Part shown: positions 38,660 through 46,575 of the stretch, piece by piece | Numbering within the stretch: position 1 is the first letter of the stretch | How the letters are laid out: the number at the start of each line of letters is the position of its first letter | Assembly (NCBI RefSeq): GCF_000306235.2 | Contig: NZ_AKWZ02000004.1 | Location: 1-64,000, forward strand | Source of the DNA: Leptospira fainei serovar Hurstbridge str. BUT 6 | GTDB taxonomy: Bacteria; Spirochaetota; Leptospiria; Leptospirales; Leptospiraceae | Direction: 5' to 3' | Length of the DNA: 64,000 nucleotides | Program-made: the position numbers and the translations under genes | Notes under the pieces: generated by a model | Told to the model about the DNA's origin: nothing | Databases searched by the model: none | Seen by the model: only the letters and a program-made list of their open reading frames with translations

Positions 38660-39220
38660 ATGCTAATGATGGACAATGAAGTCATAAATTTATTCAAAAG
38701 CTATAAGGATGCCAGCGAGTACAACCTGCTCGTGTCGTTCAAAGGCAGGCTGTCACAGGAGGTGCTCACGGAACTTGGTTCCATGATTCGGACCTCCTTG
38801 AGTTCCGAATCCAAGATTAAAAAAATCTTCGCAGTATTTATCGAACTCGCGCAGAATATGCTACATTATTCTGCGGAGCGCCAAGTGAACGAAGAGATGA
38901 AGGAAGCAGGTGTCGGGATTCTCATTGTGAGGGAAAATTCGGTTGGCTATCATGTTGGATCGGGAAATCTGGTCCAGAACGAGAAGCTCGAGTTCCTCTC
39001 GGAAAGGATCCAAAAGATCAACTCCATGAACAAGGATGAACTGAAGTCCTTTTACCAGCAACAGCTCAGGTCGGAAAGACCCGAGGATAGTAAGGGAGCC
39101 GGGGTTGGATTAATAGATATTGCGCGGAAGTCAGACGGACCCCTTGTTTTCCATTTCGACTCGGTGGACAACAAAAACTCTTTCTTTACTATCTCCGCAT
39201 TCTTTACGAAGGAAAACTAA
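38660..39220 (+). CDS. SiaB-family protein kinase-like protein (DUF6272), second copy
   Basis: 186 residues with GHKL-like N box (FIELAQNMLHYS) and G box (RPEDSKGAGVGLIDIA). Three ATG lie close together (38660, 38666, 38669) after AAAGGAAG; the second or third may be used because the first is very near the site. By family it would phosphorylate the SiaC-like protein encoded two bases downstream. It is the paralogue of the protein at 26260. Confidence 0.88.
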   Translation: MLMMDNEVINLFKSYKDASEYNLLVSFKGRLSQEVLTELGSMIRTSLSSESKIKKIFAVFIELAQNMLHYSAERQVNEEMKEAGVGILIVRENSVGYHVGSGNLVQNEKLEFLSERIQKINSMNKDELKSFYQQQLRSERPEDSKGAGVGLIDIARKSDGPLVFHFDSVDNKNSFFTISAFFTKEN

Positions 39221-39222
39221 GA

Positions 39223-39597
39223 ATGGAATCCTTACATATACAACAAACTAAAACTTCACCGGAAGTTATTCTAGACTCAACGAAAGGCGTTGCCGAGATC
39301 ATAGGCGAATCTTACCCGGAAAACGCGATGGCCTTTTATAAGCCGGTTTTCGAATGGTTGACCGCGATGCAAGTAGCAGGAAAGCACATCCAATTTAGAT
39401 TTCAGATGGATTATTTCAATACTAGCTCTTCGAAAGTGATCATGGACATTCTTGATAACCTTCAAAAATTTCATGAGAAGGGCGGAAAAGTCGAAGTGGA
39501 ATGGCTATACAAAGAAGACGATGAGGATATGCAAGAGACCGGTGAAGAATTTTCTTCCGATCTTAGCCTTTCGTTCCGGATGAAGTCTTACAAATAG
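39223..39597 (+). CDS. SiaC-family regulatory phosphoprotein (DUF1987)
   Basis: 124 residues. The compact alpha-beta fold and the segments SPEVILDSTKGVAEIIGESYPENA and FNTSSSKVIMDILDNL match SiaC, whose phosphorylated Thr/Ser lies in the second segment in Pseudomonas; a Thr-Ser-Ser-Ser run is present here. The family is a partner-switch protein: unphosphorylated SiaC binds and activates the output enzyme. Here the downstream gene encodes a nucleotide cyclase. It begins two bases after the siaB-like stop, so the pair is co-translated. Confidence 0.88.
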   Translation: MESLHIQQTKTSPEVILDSTKGVAEIIGESYPENAMAFYKPVFEWLTAMQVAGKHIQFRFQMDYFNTSSSKVIMDILDNLQKFHEKGGKVEVEWLYKEDDEDMQETGEEFSSDLSLSFRMKSYK

Positions 39598-39621
39598 AGT
39601 CCCGGGCGGAACAATCCGGTA

Positions 39622-41088
39622 ATGGAAAAAAACGACTCGCAAAAGGAAGTCAATACTTTCTTCGAACATGAGTATCAACTTCTGTCCGATGCTCAATCTT
39701 TCCTGAGTAATTCTTCCAGCAAAGAACAGGCAAAGGATAAGCTTCGAGCGCTCTCAAATTCGTACGAATCTCTGCTCAAACAATCTTCTAAGATTATGAG
39801 AATAGGAGATTCAACTCAGCATCGGTTGCTTAAAACTCAAGAAGAACTTACGAGTTCCAACTTAATGTTGGAAGCCGCCTATATGGACTTAAAGTTGGTC
39901 ACCGAGGTCGGTAGAATCATCACTTCTTCACTCGAACCCAAAGTCATCATTCAATCGGTGTATGAAAACACCAAATCGATGGTTCCAATGGATATCCTCG
40001 CATTCGGAATTTACGAAGAGGATAGGCACGCAATCAAGTATAAGTTTTGCGTAATCGACGGAAGGTACACGCCCGCTCCTTCGGTCGACTCCCTTGATGA
40101 AGATAACCCCTCTTCATTTTGCTTTAAGGAAGGCTCCGAATTAATAACGCCGGATATCGATGAGGATTACCCTCAATATGTCGACGAAATCCGTAAACAT
40201 TTCGGCGAAAATACCAGATCGGCGGTTTATCTCCCGCTAAAGGTCGAGGAACGGTTCATAGGAATACTTACCGTTCATAGTTATACGAAGAGCGCCTTCG
40301 CTTCGAACCAATTGAATATTCTTAGAACCCTGGCCAACTATGTTGCAATCGGCGTGGATAACGCGGACGCTTATCGCGCTCTTTCCAAACGAAACAGGGA
40401 ATTGAAGGAATCGCTGGAGAAGATCGAAGTCTTGAATAGAGGCATCGAAGAAGAAAGGCAAAAGTCCGAAAATCTCCTACTCAATATCCTACCTCGCAGT
40501 ATCGCGGATCGTTTAAAAAGAGGAGAAGGGGTTATAGCCGATTATTTCTCTTCCTCGACCGTGTTATTTGCGGACATCGTAGGGTTTTCGAAACTTACTA
40601 CTAAAATCTCGACACCAACAAGACTGGTCGAGATTCTGAATCGAATCTTTACCGAATTCGACGTAATCGCGGATAAATACCAGCTCGAGAAAATTAAGAC
40701 GATCGGCGACTGTTATATGATGGCGGGAGGTATCCCGGTTCCGGACGAAGACCATGCCAACAAAACGGCGGAAGCCGCTTTAGAGATGTTGGAACGATTG
40801 GAAAAACTGAAACCCGATTTGGAGTATGAATTCAATGTGCGTATCGGACTTCATACGGGCGAGGTCGTTGCAGGCGTGATCGGTAAAAACAAATTCGTAT
40901 ACGATCTTTGGGGAGATTCGGTGAATACCGCTTCGAGAATGGAATCGCACGGATCTACCGGCAGAATCCATGTCTCCGAATCCGTTTATCTGACTTTAAA
41001 GGATAAATATGATTTCGAAGACAGAGGGACCATCGAAGTGAAGGGAAAAGGCGCGATGCATACCTATTTTCTTTTAGGTAAGAAATAG
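39622..41088 (+). CDS. GAF-domain class III adenylate cyclase
   Basis: 488 residues. An N-terminal coiled region (about 1-85) leads to a GAF domain (about 90-255), a signalling coiled coil (255-300) and the cyclase domain (310-470). Key residues are all present: metal Asp318 and Asp363, Lys359 and Asp428 for adenine recognition, Asn435 and Arg439 for the transition state. This pattern predicts cAMP synthesis. Lying 24 bases after the siaC-like gene, it is the probable output of the partner switch, in the position held by the diguanylate cyclase SiaD in Pseudomonas. Confidence 0.9.
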   Translation: MEKNDSQKEVNTFFEHEYQLLSDAQSFLSNSSSKEQAKDKLRALSNSYESLLKQSSKIMRIGDSTQHRLLKTQEELTSSNLMLEAAYMDLKLVTEVGRIITSSLEPKVIIQSVYENTKSMVPMDILAFGIYEEDRHAIKYKFCVIDGRYTPAPSVDSLDEDNPSSFCFKEGSELITPDIDEDYPQYVDEIRKHFGENTRSAVYLPLKVEERFIGILTVHSYTKSAFASNQLNILRTLANYVAIGVDNADAYRALSKRNRELKESLEKIEVLNRGIEEERQKSENLLLNILPRSIADRLKRGEGVIADYFSSSTVLFADIVGFSKLTTKISTPTRLVEILNRIFTEFDVIADKYQLEKIKTIGDCYMMAGGIPVPDEDHANKTAEAALEMLERLEKLKPDLEYEFNVRIGLHTGEVVAGVIGKNKFVYDLWGDSVNTASRMESHGSTGRIHVSESVYLTLKDKYDFEDRGTIEVKGKGAMHTYFLLGKK

Positions 41089-41106
41089 GTCGAATCGTCC
41101 ATTAAA

Positions 41107-41565
41107 TTAACTTAATGCTGTAATTACGTCCGCCGGGGCTTGAACGAGTTCGATCAAAACCCCCTCCGCACAAAGGGGAAATTCTTCGTTTCCTTTCGGA
41201 TGAATAAAAGTCACATCGTGACCGCCCGCTCCCTTTCGAATTCCACCGGGTGTAAAACGAACTCCCTGCGAAGTTAGCCATTCCACCGCCTTATGAATAT
41301 CGTCCACCCAAAGCCCGATATGATTCAATTTCGGATCGTGAACTTTAGGACTTTTTGAAGGATCAACGGGTTCCATAATGTCCACTTCGACAGCATACGG
41401 ACCTTTCCCCATTCTTAGAATATCTTCGTTTACATTTTCTTTTTCGCTACGATATGTTCCGGTGTTTTCCAGGCCGAGGATATCCACCCAGAAGTTCCTT
41501 AACTTATCCTTACTATCTCCACCGACGGCTACTTGCTGGATTCCGAGAATCTTAAACGGTCTCAT
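41107..41565 (-). CDS. VOC-family protein resembling methylmalonyl-CoA epimerase
   Basis: 152 residues of two VOC beta-alpha-beta-beta-beta units. Metal-ligand candidates are Gln10 or Gln11 region (IQQVAV), His near residue 87 ([10 protein letters not shown]) and Glu near residue 139 (VLIELVQAP). The end of the protein ([13 protein letters not shown] and [10 protein letters not shown]) is close to methylmalonyl-CoA epimerase. Glyoxalase-like activity is also possible. It is convergent with the cyclase gene, 18 bases away. Confidence 0.8.
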   Translation of the reverse strand: MRPFKILGIQQVAVGGDSKDKLRNFWVDILGLENTGTYRSEKENVNEDILRMGKGPYAVEVDIMEPVDPSKSPKVHDPKLNHIGLWVDDIHKAVEWLTSQGVRFTPGGIRKGAGGHDVTFIHPKGNEEFPLCAEGVLIELVQAPADVITALS

Positions 41566-41734
41566 AATAAACCTTTCTGTGTTTTTTCCTAATTTTCTTC
41601 TTAGAAATAGAATGGCAAATCATTTGAGGTACAGGTAAACGTTCGCACCTGCGGATAAAAATCAGTCTCGTGTTCCCGAAAAAATACGAAAATCGGCAAA
41701 CTAAACTCACAAAACTACGTTCAATAGAATCCGA

Positions 41735-42835
41735 TTATTCGATAAATCGAAAGACGGCTTCCAACGGAAAATGATCGCTAGCTTCGGCTGCATCTCCCGA
41801 TCGAATCACGGAATAGAAAATCTTAACCAATCCTTTGGAAAAGAAAATATAGTCGATCGTTCTATCCGGTTTCGCAATCAAGGGATCGTTCGGATAGTAA
41901 GTGAAGAACTTTTCCCTATCGGGTCCGTTCAATTCTTCAACCGTTGCCGCAGGCGACCATCTATCAAAAAGAGGTTTTATCTCTTCGTCGTCGCTGTAAT
42001 AGAACGCTCCATTCGGATGCAAAGAGGAACGCTTGAATTCCGGAGGAAGAAGATTAAAATCCCCCGCTAAAATCCAATCGGCCTTCTCTTCATCCAATCT
42101 GGATAGCAATCCTGCGAGAAAGTTTACTTGCTTTTGCATCGTGTCCGTTCCCATCGAAAACGCATCCAAATGGGTATTCAATGCCACGAATCGCCCGCCT
42201 CCCGCGATGGGTAGATCCACTTGTAAAACGGCTCTTTTTAATCGAAACTGATTACTAATCGGATCAAGCTCAGTGAGCGGTAGTTGATGGCGAAGTGCGG
42301 CGCCGATTTTGTACTTACTCAGAGTTACGAGTTTCATTCCGACGGATCCGAGAATTTTCGGATGTGGAACGAATCCCGCCTTCCAATAAAATGTTTCCGC
42401 GCGACAAGGATACAAATCGGAGAGCAATGGAAGGAGCCGTTCAGACTGATTTTCTCCATGAGTTCTTCGTGCTCCGTCATCTACTTCTTGAAGCAAAATA
42501 ATATCCGGACTTTTTTCTAGAATTACGTTCGCTACTTTTTTAAGCGTAGATTGAATCTCCTCCGATGTCGGCGCGGTATCCGGTCCGGATTCATCCGGCA
42601 CATCATACCAAAAGACCTTCTCCTTTCCCGCAAAATACTGGACATTCCAAGAAAATATCTTTAATTCTTTCGCCTTTTGCAACGTAGGCGGATTCGATTC
42701 GCAAATGACTTCCGCCTCCTCCACGGCTTTAGGATGGAATGTTGAAAAATAAACCACGATCAGCAACAAGGCGAATGCGATGAGCGCCGTGTATAAAGCA
42801 TTTTTCAGGATTTTCAAGATCCCTCCTTGGGGCAC
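41735..42835 (-). CDS. Endonuclease/exonuclease/phosphatase-family protein, membrane-anchored
   Basis: 366 residues with an N-terminal span (ALYTALIAFALLLIVVYF) and a soluble EEP domain. Family motifs are in order: FSWNVQ, ILLQEVDDG, ALNTHLDAF, LAGDFNLLP, DYIFFS and SDHFPL. These provide the metal Glu, Asp/Asn pair and catalytic His. Members include sphingomyelinase-like and nucleic-acid or phospholipid phosphodiesterases. The anchor suggests a periplasmic or extracellular catalytic domain. It does not have the features of the secreted Leptospira sphingomyelinases that I know. Confidence 0.85.
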   Translation of the reverse strand: MPQGGILKILKNALYTALIAFALLLIVVYFSTFHPKAVEEAEVICESNPPTLQKAKELKIFSWNVQYFAGKEKVFWYDVPDESGPDTAPTSEEIQSTLKKVANVILEKSPDIILLQEVDDGARRTHGENQSERLLPLLSDLYPCRAETFYWKAGFVPHPKILGSVGMKLVTLSKYKIGAALRHQLPLTELDPISNQFRLKRAVLQVDLPIAGGGRFVALNTHLDAFSMGTDTMQKQVNFLAGLLSRLDEEKADWILAGDFNLLPPEFKRSSLHPNGAFYYSDDEEIKPLFDRWSPAATVEELNGPDREKFFTYYPNDPLIAKPDRTIDYIFFSKGLVKIFYSVIRSGDAAEASDHFPLEAVFRFIE

Positions 42836-42984
42836 AACATGAAGCGCCTATTCCTTTCGGTGAGGCATCCTTTCTAAATATCTAGCGGGTTTCGTCCACA
42901 ATTTTCGAAACGGATTTTCACCTTCGCAGGCAGCCGTAAAGACTTTCCCTTTTTCGGGGGATTCGAGAGAATGGAACCGATCTC

Positions 42985-44004
42985 ATGTACAAACTCACGA
43001 TATCATCTTTTTTCTTAGTTTTAAGCCTATTTACCGCAACACTTTCGGCGGAAGAAGTTGAGCTACAGGTCACGTTAAAAAACGGTACGACAGGCGGCGT
43101 TGGATCCGCAGAGAAAATCAAACTATTCGCGCTGGAAAGACAGATGATTCCTCTATCCATCGGAGATATCGGTCCCGTTACGGGAAGTTTCCGCCTACCG
43201 AAAGTGGAGGCTCCGGATGGTCTGCCCATACTTTTGCAGGTAACATACGGAGGAGTGAATTATAATAAAATTGTTCCGCCGGTTCCGGTAATGAGAACGC
43301 AACCGCAGGAAGTCACAGTCTTCGAAAAGACCCAAGATCGCTCCCTGATCAAAGCAAAATCGCTGCTACAGATCACTAGATCGAAAGACTCGCTGATTAT
43401 ATTTAAGGTTTTCATACTACAGAATAATACGATTCCTCCACGAAGTTTCCAAAACGAATCGGACCCCATAGAAATCTTCACTCCTGCGGAAGCTTCCGAC
43501 GTCTCCGCGCAACTTACGCAGGGAGCCGGTATGGGAATCCCGTTGCAGCTAAGACCCGGAAAGCAAGGTCTAGCGTTGGATCGTCCGATCCTTCCCGGTT
43601 CCTCTCAATTATATATTTCCTATTCCATTCCGGCAAACAATCTTGCGCCAGCCACATTCAAGGATAAGCTTCTATTCGAAAAAAATGATGGAGAACGGGT
43701 AGTGTTCGCAAAGCCGAAGGATATGGAGTTATCGTTCGGGGGAGCAAGGAACGTAAAGAAATTAGAAGCGGACGTACCCGAGGACGTAAAAGCTTATTCG
43801 ATTTCATATTCCGCGCCACAACATGAAATAACGATTTCCGTCAAAGGAGGTCAAGCTGTGGAGACTTCCTTGGCCGACCAGGAAAGGGTTATCGAGAACG
43901 GTAAATTTTTCGTTTCAACGGAAAAGACGGCTTTAGGAGTGGTGGCGATATTAGGCCTCTTATTCACTCTCTCTTTCCTGTTTGTCTACCGCAAATTTGC
44001 ATAG
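42985..44004 (+). CDS. Exported protein with C-terminal membrane anchor, unknown function
   Basis: 339 residues. A signal peptide (TISSFFLVLSLFTATLSAEE) is followed by a beta-rich periplasmic region and a single span near the C-terminus (ALGVVAILGLLFTLSFLFVY) with a short basic tail. The beginning (VELQVTLKNGTTGGVGSAEKI) looks like a repeat- or Ig-like adhesive module. I do not recognise the family. It probably sits in the inner membrane with its body in the periplasm. No partner gene is clear. Confidence 0.7.
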   Translation: MYKLTISSFFLVLSLFTATLSAEEVELQVTLKNGTTGGVGSAEKIKLFALERQMIPLSIGDIGPVTGSFRLPKVEAPDGLPILLQVTYGGVNYNKIVPPVPVMRTQPQEVTVFEKTQDRSLIKAKSLLQITRSKDSLIIFKVFILQNNTIPPRSFQNESDPIEIFTPAEASDVSAQLTQGAGMGIPLQLRPGKQGLALDRPILPGSSQLYISYSIPANNLAPATFKDKLLFEKNDGERVVFAKPKDMELSFGGARNVKKLEADVPEDVKAYSISYSAPQHEITISVKGGQAVETSLADQERVIENGKFFVSTEKTALGVVAILGLLFTLSFLFVYRKFA

Positions 44005-44029
44005 ACGATCAAATAGAACGAATCCACTC

Positions 44030-44052
44030 TAGTTTGTGGGGATTGCAAACTA
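44030..44052. repeat. 7-bp inverted repeat TAGTTTG/CAAACTA
   Basis: The arms at 44030-44036 and 44046-44052 flank a 9-base spacer, 26 bases past the previous stop. It lacks a T run, so terminator function is doubtful. Confidence 0.25.
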
Positions 44053-44177
44053 TACATTTTAATGAACTAAAAAACGATTCTTCGTTAAACGACATGAAGT
44101 TTCCCAAAACCTGATTTTCCAATTCGATCATTTTTTCCGAAATACCTCCATTTCTTCCGGGAATTTTGCGATTTCGA

Positions 44178-44213
44178 AGATACATTTAGTTTGACATAAA
44201 ACTAAATGTATCT
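44178..44213 (+). promoter_or_regulatory. Perfect 15-bp inverted-repeat operator over the promoter
   Basis: AGATACATTTAGTTT at 44178-44192 and its exact complement at 44199-44213 surround a 6-base spacer. The -35 TTGACA (44191-44196) lies across the centre and the -10 TATCAT begins at 44213, 16 bases on. A dimeric repressor of the TetR kind bound here would block RNA polymerase. No regulator gene is adjacent, so it would act from elsewhere. Confidence 0.75.
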
Positions 44214-44218
44214 ATCAT
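44191..44218 (+). promoter_or_regulatory. Promoter of the amidohydrolase-like gene
   Basis: Consensus -35 TTGACA and -10 TATCAT (four of six) with a 16-base spacer; the start codon is 37 bases downstream. It is embedded in the dyad at 44178-44213. Confidence 0.65.
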
Positions 44219-44254
44219 TCCGGTATGGAGGCGGACAATCAGTTCGATTAAACC

Positions 44255-45094
44255 ATGAAAGAAAATCAATATAGAGGCCACATCATCGATGCATGGGCTC
44301 AACCGGCCTTGGTTTCAATGTATCAAAAACTGCCGGAAGTCGCAGCCCTATTCAAGCGCTCCGGTTCGGGGGGCTATGCCCGAAAAAATCTTTCGCCAAA
44401 AGACACCGTCGAACTCCTAGATGAAGCCGGAGTAGAGAAAGTACTATTACGGGCATGGTGTCGCCCAGGCCAGTGGGTTTGCACGAACGATCAAATTTAT
44501 GAATACACGAATCGATTTCCCGACCGCTTTGTCGGAATCGCCGCCGTGGATCTGGCAAAACCGGTGGAAGCCGTCAAAGAATTGAGGCGCGCAATCAAAG
44601 ACTTAGGTTTTAAAGGACTATTTGTTCTTCCGTGGCTTTGGCAACTCCCGCCCAATCATAAATTATACTATCCCCTTTATGTGGAATGTATAGAATTAGG
44701 AATTCCTTATTGTACGCAAGTTGGACAAACCGGTCCGCTGATGCCTTCCGAAACGGGAAGGCCTGTCCCGTATTTGGACGAGGTCGCCTTAACCTTCCCT
44801 ACGTTGAAGATCGTAGGCGGTCATCTGGGTTTTCCCTGGACTGACGAGATGATCGGACTATGCATGAAACACGAGAACGTTTACATAGACACGTCCGCAT
44901 ACTTACCTTCTTATTATCCGAAACAATTGCTGGATTATATGAAAACATCCGGAAGAAGTAAGGTTTTATTCGGTACGAATTTTCCTCATCTAGAATTCAA
45001 AAAATGCGTAAATCAAGCGGCCGATTTGGATTTACCGGAGGCGTCCCTAAAGAGATTTTTTTATGCGAATGCTAAGAGAGTCTTTCAAATCTAA
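44255..45094 (+). CDS. Amidohydrolase-2-like protein lacking most metal ligands
   Basis: 279 residues with the TIM-barrel outline of PF04909 (for example RFVGIAAVDL, IVGGHLGFPW and LFGTNFPHLEF). The N-terminal D-x-H-x-H is replaced by DAWAQ (12-16), the mid-barrel His is Gln155, and the usual Asp of the GSDYP motif is Asn242. Only His190 in GGHLG remains. The protein is therefore either non-catalytic or uses a metal-free mechanism like some lyases of the superfamily. Its tight operator suggests that it responds to a specific signal. Confidence 0.75.
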   Translation: MKENQYRGHIIDAWAQPALVSMYQKLPEVAALFKRSGSGGYARKNLSPKDTVELLDEAGVEKVLLRAWCRPGQWVCTNDQIYEYTNRFPDRFVGIAAVDLAKPVEAVKELRRAIKDLGFKGLFVLPWLWQLPPNHKLYYPLYVECIELGIPYCTQVGQTGPLMPSETGRPVPYLDEVALTFPTLKIVGGHLGFPWTDEMIGLCMKHENVYIDTSAYLPSYYPKQLLDYMKTSGRSKVLFGTNFPHLEFKKCVNQAADLDLPEASLKRFFYANAKRVFQI

Positions 45095-45106
45095 GAAAAA
45101 GGAAAG

Positions 45107-45232
45107 TTATTTTTTTAAGGAGAAATCAACGTCGATTAGTTGGATAAGTAATTTGGTTCGGTTTTCATCGTAGTCGGTACGAATTGCCATGCGCTCCGTG
45201 AAGCTTTCGGTAACGGTACCTCGGAACTTCAT
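45107..45232 (-). CDS. Short ORF, 41 residues, downstream of the hydrolase
   Basis: ATG 45232 to TAA 45107 encodes MKFRGTVTESFTERM and a charged continuation ending DVDFSLKK. The same frame stays open upstream for 21 codons to the stop of the neighbouring hydrolase and reads like coding sequence, but holds no canonical start. A weak AAGAAAG precedes the ATG. It may be a genuine small protein or the remnant of a longer one fused or frameshifted at the poly-A run near 45295-45304. Family unknown. Confidence 0.4.
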   Translation of the reverse strand: MKFRGTVTESFTERMAIRTDYDENRTKLLIQLIDVDFSLKK

Positions 45233-45295
45233 CTGACTTTCTTTTTGGTTATAGGTCGCTTTTGGGCCGATTTTTTTTTCGAAATTATGCCGGTC

Positions 45296-46177
45296 TTAAT
45301 TTTTTTTTTGACCGGCCTTTTCGGGAACCAGTGAATCCAAAAATTCTTTAATGTCTTTTAACACCGTTTCCTTATCAGGGGAAAGCTCGTTCATTATCTC
45401 ATGATAAAAGCCCGGATACGTTTTAATTCTCTTATTCTTATAGACTAAATGATTGTAAAACTCGAGACTTCCCGCCGGATCAGCGATCCTATCTCCGAGA
45501 CCGTGTAAAATCAGAATCGGAGTCCTCAGGATGGCAGCTTTTTTATTGGCGATTGCGCCTTGCTGAAAGAGCTCATGTCCCATTGAAAAAGATATCTTTC
45601 CGTGAACAAGCGGATCCGCCGCGTAAGCGCTTACCACTTCCGGATCATGGCTAAGCAGGTTGATATCTAAATTTGCGTCTAGGGTGGTAGCGGGAGATAA
45701 TTTGCGTAAAAAACCCGCTGCCGCAATTTGGAATTTCTGGAACGCATTAGCGGGAATCTTTAATGCAGGAGCCGAAGCTACGACTGCATGCAGATAATCC
45801 TGATTAATCCCTTCCAATGCGTAGCGAATTACGACGACTCCACCCATGGAATGACCCAAAAGTAAAATCTTATCCTTCTTTTCTCTACGGCGAACTTCCT
45901 GGACAAAATCGGCCAAATCATCCACGAATAATTCGAAGCTGTCAGCGTGACCCCTCTTGCCGTCCGATTTGCCGTGGCCTCGCATATCTAAACCGTAAAA
46001 ACTTACGTCGCTATCTTTGAAATAATTTATTAGATTGCCGTATCTTCCGCTATGCTCCCCAAATCCATGGTTAAACACAAGTACCCTATTTGCATCGGGT
46101 TTAATCCAAGCCTGACAATAAAGTTTGGTATTGTCTCGGGAAGATTGGATATAGAATTCCTTATGTTGGTAGGCCAT
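45296..46177 (-). CDS. Alpha/beta hydrolase, monoacylglycerol lipase-like
   Basis: 293 residues of the serine aminopeptidase/S33 (lysophospholipase) type. The oxyanion HGFGEHSGRY, the GLDMRGHGKSDG segment, nucleophile Ser110 in LGHSMGG, the Asp in HGLGDRIADP and the His in GFYHEIMNE complete the triad. It likely cleaves monoacylglycerols or lysophospholipids. The C-terminus is Lys-rich (AGQKKN) and encoded by a long A run. No signal peptide is present. Confidence 0.88.
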   Translation of the reverse strand: MAYQHKEFYIQSSRDNTKLYCQAWIKPDANRVLVFNHGFGEHSGRYGNLINYFKDSDVSFYGLDMRGHGKSDGKRGHADSFELFVDDLADFVQEVRRREKKDKILLLGHSMGGVVVIRYALEGINQDYLHAVVASAPALKIPANAFQKFQIAAAGFLRKLSPATTLDANLDINLLSHDPEVVSAYAADPLVHGKISFSMGHELFQQGAIANKKAAILRTPILILHGLGDRIADPAGSLEFYNHLVYKNKRIKTYPGFYHEIMNELSPDKETVLKDIKEFLDSLVPEKAGQKKN

Positions 46178-46575
46178 GTGTGAAGACTCCGAAGAAGGGG
46201 CGATTCCGATCGAAGCTATCGATACTTTAACAAAGGGTCAAGCCTTTATTGATAATAACAACGGTAACAAAGCCGATCGAATAGATTATCTAAAAATTAG
46301 ATAAACAAAATCGGTGAAAGCGGTTCTAATTTCGAAGGATAGAGGATCATTCAGGTATGTCGCCTTCCCCCCTTCCGGTCGAAAGTATTCGTTGACGATT
46401 CGGATTCTCCATGTTACAGAGTTCAAGCTTGTAAACTTTACCATCGAATCCTCGGCAAGCAAACGGCTCCTCACTCCTTATCGGGATTTTTGAATCGGTT
46501 ACTAATGAATAGCCGCCGAAAACAGTCGGATCACGAAATGTGCAGGATTAAATAATCAAAGGTTGGAGAAATCGG
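46178..46575. other. Gene-free interval with an AT-rich hairpin
   Basis: A 398-base gap. TTATCTAA and TTAGATAA (46286-46304) form a perfect 8-bp hairpin with a 3-base loop. On the minus strand TTGACC near 46228-46233 could be a -35 for the hydrolase, with a weak -10. A 62-residue minus-strand frame at 46286-46474 has no ribosome-binding site or recognisable motif and I do not call it. The MFS gene has its own GGTTGGAG site just upstream. Confidence 0.4.

Noticed and set aside
46286..46474. Minus-strand 62-residue frame upstream of the alpha/beta hydrolase
   Set aside because: No ribosome-binding site, no motif, and its stop lies in an AT-rich hairpin.
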